NCBI GenBank assembly: GCA_030620935.1
Contig: JAUXIP010000102.1
Span: 1-7,317, forward strand
Direction of reading: 5' to 3'
Origin: Deltaproteobacteria bacterium
GTDB taxonomy: Bacteria; Desulfobacterota_B; Binatia; UBA9968
DNA: 7,317 nt
In this document: positions 1-5,513 of the stretch, one piece after another
How the letters are laid out: each line of letters begins with the position of its first letter
How positions within the stretch are numbered: position 1 is the first letter of the stretch
Translations under genes and position numbers: made by a program
Notes under the pieces: model-generated
The model's database searches: none
Seen by the model: the letters and a program-made list of their open reading frames with translations, nothing else
What the model was told of the DNA's origin: nothing

Positions 1-459
1 GACCGAGAGGCCCCGATCAGGATCTTGGACGTGGGGGCGGGGTATGGAGCGTTAGCGTAGTTTCTACTTGAGTATTTTTCCAACGCTACGGCGGTATGTC
101 AGGACGGATCGGAGGAGATGGCCAGGCTGGGCCGCAAGCGTATAAATCACCTCAAAGGACGCTTTGAGTATGTCCTTTGCGATTTTAGCAAGGAGGGATG
201 GAGCCGGAAGATCCAAGGGCCGTTTGGGGCTGTGGTGTCTGCGATAGCGATCCACAATGTCCGCTTGCCGGACACGATCCGGGCGATCTACGAGGAGACT
301 TTTACGCTGATGAAAGCCGGCGGTTGCTTCCTGAATTTCGATCGCAAGCGTCCGTCGCAGAAGGAGCAGATGAGGTGGTTGAAAGAAGCCGGGTATAAGG
401 ACGTGAAATGCTTCTGGGACGGCGGCAAAAGGGCGCTTGTGGGTGGGTTTAAGAAATAA
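1..459 (+). pseudogene. SAM-dependent methyltransferase, 5'-truncated by window edge and interrupted by an in-frame TAG
   Basis: Frame 1 reads from base 1 to the TAA at 457-459 with one TAG at 58-60. The stop is codon 20 of the visible part. Before it stands a class I methyltransferase motif I (ILDVGAGYGALA), the glycine loop that binds S-adenosylmethionine. After it the same frame continues with AVCQDGSEEM (second-strand acidic region), VLCDFSKEGW, VVSAIAIHNV (motif IV-like strand), LMKAGGCFLNFD (motif VI-like strand) and a C-terminal ALVGGFKK. The fold therefore spans the stop and no frameshift is needed. The remaining downstream frame starts with ATG at 118 and would make 113 residues without motif I, unlikely to bind SAM. 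The substrate cannot be told. The stop may be a real nonsense mutation, a sequencing or assembly error, or, much less likely, a recoded codon. The conserved look of the rest suggests recent damage. Family call is firm; pseudogene status is moderate. Confidence 0.75.
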
Positions 460-554
460 GGTGGATTGCGTGTTTGGCCACTTTTGTTCCTGACGTAGCT
501 CTTCCCCTCAAGACAACTCCTTGGAAATGTGCTATTTGCTACGAATCTACCTGT

Positions 555-570
555 TGGCCTGCATCTTGCA
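555..570 (+). promoter_or_regulatory. Candidate sigma-54 (-24/-12) promoter for the lipoprotein-pal run
   Basis: TGGCCTGCATCTTGCA fits the RpoN consensus TGGCACGNNNNTTGCW at all positions except two in the -24 block (A to C and C to T). The invariant GG (556-557) and GC (568-569) are separated by exactly 10 nt, the required spacing. The expected transcription start is near 581, leaving about a 30-nt leader before the ATG at 612 with its AGGAGG. No sigma-70 promoter of similar quality was noticed in the same gap. A matching enhancer site for an activator was not identified. Confidence 0.5.
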
Positions 571-611
571 TTTTATTAGGGAAGGATACAGCCTACGACA
601 AGGAGGGAGCG

Positions 612-1142
612 ATGTTTTTCGGCCTGAAGCGATCTTGTATGCTGCTGACTCTCGGAGTCTTGTTTTTATCAACAACCGGGTGCGTCTCTTTAGCCGGGGG
701 ATCCAGGACAGGCGCCTTCGTACCTGAGCCTAAGATTTTTCATCAGAGCATTGAATTGATCCCGTCGGTTAACGCGACTATCAAGAAGATCCAATTCTTT
801 GAGAGCGGTCGGTCCGATATGGAACTTCGTAGAAAGAGAATCTACCAAGGGCGATTTGCGCAGGCGACGACTAGGACTATTTACACAGAAGTTCGCCTTG
901 AGCATCCGCAGGTCCGAAAAAGAATCGATTTCCCCGTCACCTTAGTCTGTAGCCGTGCGGACGGAACAACATTCAGAATTGAGGAGTACGAGGGCCGGAT
1001 AAAGAAAGGTTGGTCTTCGACCGACCACTGGATCGGGGTGGGCTACCATCGTCCGGGAAAGTGGGATGCTGGTCTCTATAAGATAGACATCTACATCAAT
1101 GGTGATAAAGTGGTTTCGGGCTATTTTGAGATTTACCAATGA
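612..1142 (+). CDS. Small lipoprotein of unknown function with a beta-rich C-terminal domain
   Basis: The product is 176 residues. The start at 612 is chosen because AGGAGG at 601-606 lies 5 nt before the ATG and the protein then opens with a classic lipoprotein signal: Lys/Arg at 6-7, a hydrophobic stretch at about 10-20, and TTGC with the acylated Cys at 24. A longer frame back to 474 would bury this signal and cross the promoter candidate, so it is rejected. After the signal comes a short linker, then about 120 residues of alternating polar and hydrophobic strands ending in a GLYKIDIYINGDKVVSG-type segment typical of an Ig-like or beta-sandwich fold. I do not recognise a named family. It should be exported and lipid-anchored, probably to the outer membrane (no Asp at +2; the +2 residue is Val). 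The next gene, pal, follows after 68 nt on the same strand, so the two may share a transcript. Function in the envelope is inferred only. Confidence 0.8.
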   Translation: MFFGLKRSCMLLTLGVLFLSTTGCVSLAGGSRTGAFVPEPKIFHQSIELIPSVNATIKKIQFFESGRSDMELRRKRIYQGRFAQATTRTIYTEVRLEHPQVRKRIDFPVTLVCSRADGTTFRIEEYEGRIKKGWSSTDHWIGVGYHRPGKWDAGLYKIDIYINGDKVVSGYFEIYQ

Positions 1143-1210
1143 CTCCATCGGTGCCTTAGATCTGATTTCTCCTTCGCATGCAGGCGCTGGCGACGTGAAA
1201 GGAAAATAAT

Positions 1211-1816
1211 ATGTTTCAACACCGGCAGACTTTGTTTTTGAGTTGGGTTGCGCTCGTTCTCATCAGCCTAAGCGGTTTCATAAGCTGTGGGCCTACCGTG
1301 AAAGGCGCCGCAGAGCCGGAGTGGACAGCCGAAAATCCACTCGCGTCATCCACCGGCTCGGGCGGCGCGGGACAAGGACAATCTCAAACGGGTGGTCGCA
1401 AGAGCTCGGTTGATTCCGGTAGCCTTGATCGGCTGCGAAGAGGTGAGAGTTCGGCGACTCCCACATCGAGTCCACTGAAGGATGTCTTTTTTGCCTTTGA
1501 TGGGTATGATTTGGATCCGGCTGCTCGGGAAATCCTTAAGGGGAATGCGAAATGGCTTAGGGCCAATCCATCGGCAATAGTGCAGATCGAGGGGCACTGT
1601 GATGAGCGCGGCACGAACGAATATAATTTGGCCCTAGGGACGCGGCGCGCGGCCGCGTCGAAAGATTACGTGGTACAACTCGGCATTTCAACCGATCGCG
1701 TGTCCACGATTAGCTACGGCGAGGAGATCCCGGTTTGCAAGGAATCTAACGAAGAATGCTGGGCACAGAACCGCCGGGGCCGCTTCGTTATAGTGCGAGG
1801 GGCCCCACGGTCGTAG
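1211..1816 (+). CDS. pal: Peptidoglycan-associated lipoprotein, OmpA-C-like domain
   Basis: The 201-residue product has a hydrophobic signal (about 8-24) ending in FISC with Cys 26 as the acylation site, then a Gly/Ser/Gln-rich flexible linker (about 45-88) and an OmpA-like domain at about 90-196. The domain carries IEGHCDERGTNEYNLALG and ends in CWAQNRRGRFV, as in Pal proteins. Asp131 and Arg146 match the pair that binds meso-diaminopimelate in OmpA-type domains. Three Cys (130, 176, 183) are of the form seen in deltaproteobacterial-type Pal. AAAGGA at 1198-1203 lies 7 nt before the ATG. Pal anchors the outer membrane to murein and normally works with TolB and TolA. No tolB or ybgF/cpoB neighbour is present here; instead a lipoprotein lies upstream and a DUF1989 gene directly downstream. 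It may therefore be a second, orphan Pal, or a Pal in an unusual locus. Confidence 0.93.
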   Translation: MFQHRQTLFLSWVALVLISLSGFISCGPTVKGAAEPEWTAENPLASSTGSGGAGQGQSQTGGRKSSVDSGSLDRLRRGESSATPTSSPLKDVFFAFDGYDLDPAAREILKGNAKWLRANPSAIVQIEGHCDERGTNEYNLALGTRRAAASKDYVVQLGISTDRVSTISYGEEIPVCKESNEECWAQNRRGRFVIVRGAPRS

Positions 1817-1824
1817 ACGCTTTT

Positions 1825-2463
1825 GTGACCGCCGTAAAAAGTGAAGTCATTCCGAAGAATTCCGGCAGGGCTTATGTCGTTAAAAGGGGGCAAAGACTCC
1901 GTATCGCCGGGAGAACCGTCGTTGATTTCGTGGCCTTCAATCTCCATGACCTGCGGGAACGATTCGACCAGGCGAGGACGAAGACCAATCAAGCAAAGAT
2001 TTTCGTTAGCGAGGGGGATCAATTAATATCGAAGCTCAACAATCCTCTGCTTACGATCGTCGAAGATACGTTTAAAGAGGGCAAGCACGATTTGCAAAAG
2101 GGAATGTGCAGCAAAAAAAGGTTTGAGTTGGTCGCCAAGGGGTTGGCAAAGAGAAAGTTTGCCGAAGGGGTCGATATGAATCCCAAGGTCCCCGAAGATA
2201 TTCCCGACCATGGCTGTTGGGAGAATTTAACGGAGGCCCTTAAGCCCTGGAACATCCCGCCCGAAGATATTCCCAGCCCTTTTAATATTTTCCAGACGAT
2301 GAAGATCGACCCCGAGACCGGCGCGATGCTGGACACGATGATCCGTCCGAAAGATGAGGCGCACGTAGACTTTAAAGCAGAACTGGATTGTCTGGTCGCG
2401 GCCAGCGCTTGTCCCCAGTCAGGTAGGGGAGAATCGATCAAGGTAGAGATCTTCAACGATTAG
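1825..2463 (+). CDS. DUF1989 / urea carboxylase-associated family protein
   Basis: With GTG at 1825 the product is 212 residues, near the usual size for the family. Visible family marks are an N-terminal IPKNSGRAYVVKRGQRLRI segment, TVVDFVAFN (31-39), EGDQLIS (63-69), PLLTIVEDT (74-82), MCSKKRF, DHGCWENL, SPFNIFQTMKID and a C-terminal ASACPQSG. Cys95, Cys131 (next to His129) and Cys196 are candidate metal ligands or structural residues, inferred from their motif positions. Members of this family are found beside urea carboxylase or aminomethyltransferase genes, but their chemistry is not settled, and no such partner is here. The frame is open back to an ATG at 1756, but that extension only re-reads the end of pal and looks unlike the family, so GTG is preferred. 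No clear ribosome site precedes the GTG; the pal stop is 8 nt upstream, so translational coupling is plausible. A GTA/TTG-type alternative start was not evident. Confidence 0.85.
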   Translation: MTAVKSEVIPKNSGRAYVVKRGQRLRIAGRTVVDFVAFNLHDLRERFDQARTKTNQAKIFVSEGDQLISKLNNPLLTIVEDTFKEGKHDLQKGMCSKKRFELVAKGLAKRKFAEGVDMNPKVPEDIPDHGCWENLTEALKPWNIPPEDIPSPFNIFQTMKIDPETGAMLDTMIRPKDEAHVDFKAELDCLVAASACPQSGRGESIKVEIFND

Positions 2464-2549
2464 AAACATTCGCTCCGACCAACTCAGCTCCCACCCATCA
2501 TTGGATCAATACCATAATCCGTGCGTAAGCTTGCAACATCTTAAAAACC

Positions 2550-2650
2550 CTGGCCGTCGAGAAGGAGGCGGGTGCAAGGTGGACCAAGGGATCGCACCGG
2601 AGTGTACACGGTAGTACGTGAGGATGCGAGCCCGAAGCGACAACGCAGCA
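2550..2650. repeat. Probable interspersed noncoding element
   Basis: This stretch after the DUF1989 stop has no convincing frame. It contains a block around 2601-2648 (AGTGTACACGGTAGTACGTG followed by AGGATGCGAG and CGACAACGCAGC) resembling, from memory, a noncoding repeat scattered through many deltaproteobacterial and related environmental genomes. Such elements often carry a CAGC-GCTG-AAAAA end; a piece of similar look (AGGCCGCTGAAAAAC) occurs in this window near 3752-3766. Boundaries are approximate, and repeat status rests on recognition rather than on a second copy in the window. Confidence 0.4.
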
Positions 2651-2655
2651 ACCGT

Positions 2656-2701
2656 CCCTTCGGCTGCCTTCGTCCCGAGCTCAGGCCGAGGGGAGCTCAG
2701 G
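2656..2701. repeat. REP-like palindromic element, copy 1 of a 31-bp inverted pair
   Basis: Bases 2664-2694 are the exact reverse complement of 6866-6896 (31 of 31), and the match continues through CTGAGC if one extra base is allowed. Within this copy 2656-2664 can pair with 2685-2693 (9 bp, one G-T wobble). The 9-mer GAGCTCAGG occurs twice (2677-2685 and 2693-2701). It lies 3' of the asparaginase gene and 3' of the DUF1989 gene, i.e. in a convergent spacer, where such elements often sit. Confidence 0.7.
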
Positions 2702-2717
2702 TCGATGCCTTATCGAC
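2701..2717 (-). terminator. Short hairpin just after the asparaginase stop
   Basis: A perfect 6-bp stem, GTCGAT (2701-2706) with ATCGAC (2712-2717), and a 5-nt loop begin 9 nt past the asparaginase stop codon. It has no T-run, so it is a weak terminator candidate. It may simply be the edge of the adjacent repeat or help stabilise the transcript end. Confidence 0.25.
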
Positions 2718-2726
2718 GGATCAGGG

Positions 2727-3731
2727 TCAATAAGTATCGAACATCCGCTGTATCTCGTCGGCATTATTCGTTTTGGTAAGGGCCAAAGCCAATAACGCAC
2801 GGGCCTTCCAGGGTTGGAGATTGTCGCCGGCGACGAAGCCGCGCTTGGCTAAACCGGGGCTTCGCACCACGCGTCCTGAAGCGACGCGGCTGCACAGGCA
2901 CATGATCACTCCCTTTTCTTTGTACACTTGGTCGAAAGCCTTATCTTCGGCGGGTGTCGGACGTCCGGCGCCGGTTGCCGCGCTGACGATTCCCTTTGCG
3001 CCGGCGGCAGCAGCGGCCTCGATCATCTTGCCGTCCGCTCCGACGTATGAGACGACGACGTCGACACGGGGAAGAGATTGCAGATCCCGAACATCGAACT
3101 CCGTATCGACGGTGTGTTTCTTCACAGTCTGGTGGTAATAGACTATGCTCCCGTCGGCATCGGCAAATCCCAGCGGGCCGAGGTCGCGGGACTGGAAGGC
3201 CTCCACGCGATAGGTAGCGTTCTTGGTAACGTCTCGCCCGCTGTAGATCGTATCGTTCATGACCAGCAGAGCGCCACGGCCTTTCGAATTGGGGTCAGCC
3301 GCGACCTTCACTGCATTGATGAGATTGAGATAGCCGTCGGCACTGATCGCGGAGGAGGGGCGCATGGAACCGACGACGACCACGGGCTTGTCCGTCTTGA
3401 GCGTCAGATTGAGAAAATAGGCGGTCTCTTCGATGGTATTGGTCCCGTGAGTGATTACAATGCCGTCGGCTTTGTCTTCGTCGAAGATCGAGTGGATGGT
3501 TCGGACGAGATCGAGCCAGTCTTTGTCGACGAGGGCGTGGCTGGGAAGGCGCCGAAAGGGAAACTCCTCCACTTGCGCTATTGTCTTCAGCTCGGGAAGC
3601 TGTCCTAAAAGTTCGCCCTCACCCAACCGCTTTCCTGCTTCGATATACCAGGCCAAGTCCAATCGGTCCTTGCCGACCGAATCGATAGTCCCTCCGGTCA
3701 TGATCAACGATACTCGGGGTAATTCGCTCAT
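2727..3731 (-). CDS. L-asparaginase (bacterial type II-like fold, no signal peptide)
   Basis: The 334-residue product is full length for the family, which hydrolyses L-asparagine to aspartate and ammonia. TGGTIDS at 12-18 holds the first catalytic Thr (Thr15). HGTNTIEET at 95-103 holds the second (Thr97). VMNDTIYSGRDVTK ends in Lys170 of the catalytic triad. Tyr29 and Ser64 fit substrate-site positions. The unusual residue is Asn98, where most characterised asparaginases have Asp (HGTDT), the residue that contacts the substrate amino group; some family branches do carry Asn here, so activity may be kept with altered preference. There is no signal peptide, so a cytoplasmic location is expected. 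AAAGGA (complement of 3742-3747) lies about 10 nt before the ATG. The oxidoreductase gene lies 230 nt upstream on the same strand, but a hairpin between them argues against a simple operon. Specificity (asparagine, glutamine, other) cannot be told. Confidence 0.92.
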   Translation of the reverse strand: MSELPRVSLIMTGGTIDSVGKDRLDLAWYIEAGKRLGEGELLGQLPELKTIAQVEEFPFRRLPSHALVDKDWLDLVRTIHSIFDEDKADGIVITHGTNTIEETAYFLNLTLKTDKPVVVVGSMRPSSAISADGYLNLINAVKVAADPNSKGRGALLVMNDTIYSGRDVTKNATYRVEAFQSRDLGPLGFADADGSIVYYHQTVKKHTVDTEFDVRDLQSLPRVDVVVSYVGADGKMIEAAAAAGAKGIVSAATGAGRPTPAEDKAFDQVYKEKGVIMCLCSRVASGRVVRSPGLAKRGFVAGDNLQPWKARALLALALTKTNNADEIQRMFDTY

Positions 3732-3852
3732 CTTGATTCCATCCTTTCACAGGCCGCTGAAAAACCCTCGTCTGCCATCAGCCGGCCCGAGAGTGTCTCT
3801 CCGGTCCGATCAGCACAGTGCTAACGCAAACGCATTTAATTTTGTGACAATT

Positions 3853-3930
3853 GAGCATTAGAGCATTAGACCGCAATGGAGCACTTTGACTCCCAATTAT
3901 CGCTCTACTGTTCCACTGCTCCACTGCTCC
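3853..3930. repeat. Short octamer tandem repeats in the asparaginase upstream region
   Basis: GAGCATTA occurs twice in tandem (3853-3860, 3861-3868). CCACTGCT occurs twice in tandem (3913-3920, 3921-3928) with a degenerate third unit before it (3905-3912, 6 of 8). A related inverted piece, AATGGAGCAC, lies near 3875. Both arrays use an 8-nt period, and the region has no plausible coding frame. It looks like a small decayed or evolving simple-repeat locus between two genes on the minus strand. Confidence 0.6.
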
Positions 3931-3959
3931 AAAGCAAACGCACTAATTGCGTTTGCTTT
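3931..3959 (-). terminator. Perfect 12-bp hairpin, likely terminator of the oxidoreductase gene
   Basis: AAAGCAAACGCA (3931-3942) pairs fully with TGCGTTTGCTTT (3948-3959) around a 5-nt loop. It begins 3 nt after the stop codon of the minus-strand gene at 3962. On that strand it ends in TTT only, so the T-run is short and it could act as a weak or bidirectional terminator. The octamer CAAACGCA recurs near 3828-3835 in the same gap. Confidence 0.55.
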
Positions 3960-3961
3960 AG

Positions 3962-4888
3962 TTATAAGGCAGGCACAACCTCTCGTGCAAATCGCCCAAT
4001 CTGGGCTTGGCGTTCGGGCCAGCGGGGCACCATGAATTGCAGGGCAAGATGCGCCACGCCGATTTCCCGATAAGACTGTAAAGCCTTGATGAGTTGGTTG
4101 GGAGATCCCTTTAAGCGCCCCTCCTCCTGGGGAAGCGGCTTGTCGCTGAGTTCTATCGGAAGACAGCATGATAGGGCGATCCTATCCGGATCTCTTCCGC
4201 CCTCGGAGGCGTAGCGCCGCACGTTGTCGAATCGTGTAGCCAGCTCCTTGGGCGTGATTTTTACAAAGTAAGGAAACCACGCGTCGCCGTATAGACCGGC
4301 CCGCCGCTGGGAGCGAATGCCTTCCCCGCCGACCCAGATAGGAATGCGAGGTTTCTGCAGCGGTTTCGGATAGAAGGCGATCTCATCGAAGGAATAATAC
4401 TTTCCGTTAAAAGCCGGCTTTTCCTTTTCCCAAAGCTGCAGGGCAACATCGAGCTGTTCATCGGTCAATTTTCCTCGTTCTTTAAACGGCACTCCCAAGG
4501 CCTCGAACTCTTCGACCATCCAGCCGGCTCCGACGCCGAGAGTGAAGCGTCCTTTCGATAGGCAGTCGAGAGTCGTTGCAATCTTCGCCCAACATAATGG
4601 ATGTCGGTATGGAAGGACGAGGACGCTCATCCCGAGGCGGATCTTTTCAGTGCATCCCGCCAAGAAGGCCAGACAAGTCAGAGGCTCCAAAAAAGGGCGG
4701 TCCGGAGGCACGATGAAACGTTTCTCTTCACTGTACGGATAAGGTGTGTTGATCTGCCAAGGGATAACAATACGATCGGCGGTCCATACGGAATCGTATC
4801 CCAAAGTTTCCGCCTGTTGGGCCGCATCCCTCAATGTCTCCGGACCGGCGGCCCGGCCGGAGATAGGAAGAAAAACACCGAACTTCAT
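3962..4888 (-). CDS. Luciferase-like (LLM) F420-type oxidoreductase
   Basis: The 308-residue product opens with MKFGVFLPISGRAAGPETL and has the bacterial luciferase TIM-barrel features: AAQQAETLGYDSVWTADRIV (22-41), an EKIRLGMSVLVLPYRHP strand-helix segment (81-97), GRFTLGVGAGW (113-123), PIWVGG (182-187) and GDAWFP (200-205). The pattern is that of the TIGR03619-like group of probable F420-dependent oxidoreductases; F420 rather than FMN use is inferred from family resemblance. Residue 39 is Arg where the common motif is ADH, which may affect the active site. The substrate is unknown. The start is set by the conserved MKFG opening. Upstream there is only AGGA touching the ATG, so the ribosome site looks weak. 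A TATACT lies on the same strand about 40-50 nt upstream (complement of 4932-4937 region) without a clear -35. A strong hairpin follows the stop. Confidence 0.9.
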   Translation of the reverse strand: MKFGVFLPISGRAAGPETLRDAAQQAETLGYDSVWTADRIVIPWQINTPYPYSEEKRFIVPPDRPFLEPLTCLAFLAGCTEKIRLGMSVLVLPYRHPLCWAKIATTLDCLSKGRFTLGVGAGWMVEEFEALGVPFKERGKLTDEQLDVALQLWEKEKPAFNGKYYSFDEIAFYPKPLQKPRIPIWVGGEGIRSQRRAGLYGDAWFPYFVKITPKELATRFDNVRRYASEGGRDPDRIALSCCLPIELSDKPLPQEEGRLKGSPNQLIKALQSYREIGVAHLALQFMVPRWPERQAQIGRFAREVVPAL

Positions 4889-5442
4889 TCCTGGTCTCAG
4901 ATACTCTAAGGAGAACTTTAACTTTCTACGCAGTATATGCCGAAAGTCTTGAGGACGGTTGCGTCGACTCGGAGCAAGTTATCCAAGGACCTTAGGGTTG
5001 TCAACATGCGTTCGGCCTATACTCAAAAGGGATCCCCTATCCCTTCGCTCCAGTGTCTCGGCTCAACCGTAGGCTGAGGCGGGAAGTTCCGTTCAGGGAC
5101 CTGTCTCTCGCGCCGAAAGCGATGGACCTCTGCTTATGTCGAAGCGTTTAGTCTCGGTGCCTTCGACTTGTTCGGTAGGCCCCCTCACTCTCAGGGGTCA
5201 GCTTCGCAGAGACTTCCATCGTCTCCGAGCCAATCTTCGCTCAGGGACAGGGGGGCTTCCCCTTGTCCTTGAATTTGGGAGGACTTGGGCTGTTGGGGGG
5301 AGCTTAAGCCGGTTTTTGGCGCTTCTTGTCTGCTTTGGCCAAATTTGTGCCGTTCTTCGATATCCTGCCTGTGTTCGCCCACGACCCCCTCCGGTGTAGA
5401 AAAGGAGATAGAACAGTAACTTAAGAGACTTTTTGTGCTATT
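4889..5442. other. Long intergenic region without a convincing gene
   Basis: About 550 nt between the divergently read oxidoreductase and peptidase genes. The short frames inside (for example 5136-5399 forward and 5191-5448 reverse) have no ribosome site, start late, are low in recognisable domains and overlap each other, so none is called. The stretch holds the hairpin series described separately (5027-5270), a 10-bp palindrome TTTGGCCAAA at 5334-5343, and a TTGTCA/TATACT pair at 4998-5003 and 5018-5023 whose 14-nt spacing is too short for a normal sigma-70 promoter. It could be a long regulatory leader, an unrecognised noncoding RNA gene, or decayed sequence. Confidence 0.6.
5027..5270. ncRNA. 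Candidate structured RNA or leader: six consecutive hairpins
   Basis: Within 244 nt six local stems can be drawn by eye: 5027-5033/5039-5045 (7 bp perfect, loop CCCCT); 5057-5063/5072-5078 (7 bp, two wobbles); 5138-5144/5161-5167 (7 bp perfect); 5181-5185/5193-5197 (5 bp); 5209-5213/5221-5225 (5 bp perfect); and 5243-5254/5259-5270 (12 bp, two G-T pairs, GCTT tetraloop). On the minus strand the first stem is followed by TTTT and resembles a weak terminator. No known riboswitch, 6S, SRP, RNase P or tmRNA signature was recognised. Strand is undecided, and chance folding is not excluded. Confidence 0.3.
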
Positions 5443-5458
5443 TGGCATCTCCCTTGCT
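5443..5458 (+). promoter_or_regulatory. Candidate sigma-54 (-24/-12) promoter for the M23 peptidase gene
   Basis: TGGCATCTCCCTTGCT matches the RpoN consensus TGGCACGNNNNTTGCW except at two positions (C to T, G to C). GG at 5444-5445 and GC at 5456-5457 are separated by exactly 10 nt. The predicted start is near 5469, about 45 nt before the ATG at 5514. If correct, the hairpin series upstream would not be part of this transcript, but the region could hold activator sites; TTTGGCCAAA (5334-5343) is one unproven candidate about 110 nt upstream. Confidence 0.5.
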
Positions 5459-5513
5459 TTAAAGACGGCGAAATCTTCTGTTTTTGCTCGCAGAAAGGAA
5501 GCCGGAAGGGGAG

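Noticed and set aside
474..611. N-terminal extension of the lipoprotein frame from ATG 474
   Set aside because: It hides the lipoprotein signal, has no good ribosome site, and spans the sigma-54-like promoter; ATG 612 has AGGAGG 5 nt upstream.
1756..1824. Longer DUF1989 start at ATG 1756 overlapping pal
   Set aside because: The extra residues only re-read the pal C-terminal codons in another frame and do not resemble the family N-terminus.
3078..3608. 176-residue forward frame across the asparaginase gene
   Set aside because: Antisense shadow of a full-length recognised enzyme.
3732..3743. Four-codon frame overlapping the asparaginase start (ATGA overlap)
   Set aside because: Its ATG touches the ribosome site with no spacing, so it is unlikely to be translated.
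4998..5023. TTGTCA and TATACT as a sigma-70 promoter
   Set aside because: The spacer is 14 nt, too short for a usual promoter, and no gene lies close downstream.
5158..5197. Possible third, degenerate copy of the 31-bp repeat (TGCCTTCG then AGGCC)
   Set aside because: Only two short blocks agree and the middle differs; too weak to call.
528..5444. Shared 11-mer TGTGCTATTTG near both sigma-54-like sites (528-538 and 5434-5444)
   Set aside because: Its position relative to the two promoters differs, and an 11-base match is expected by chance in a window of this size.
5136..5448. Small frames on both strands in the long spacer (87 and 85 residues)
   Set aside because: No ribosome site, no recognisable domain, mutual overlap, and they cross the hairpins; taken as chance openings.
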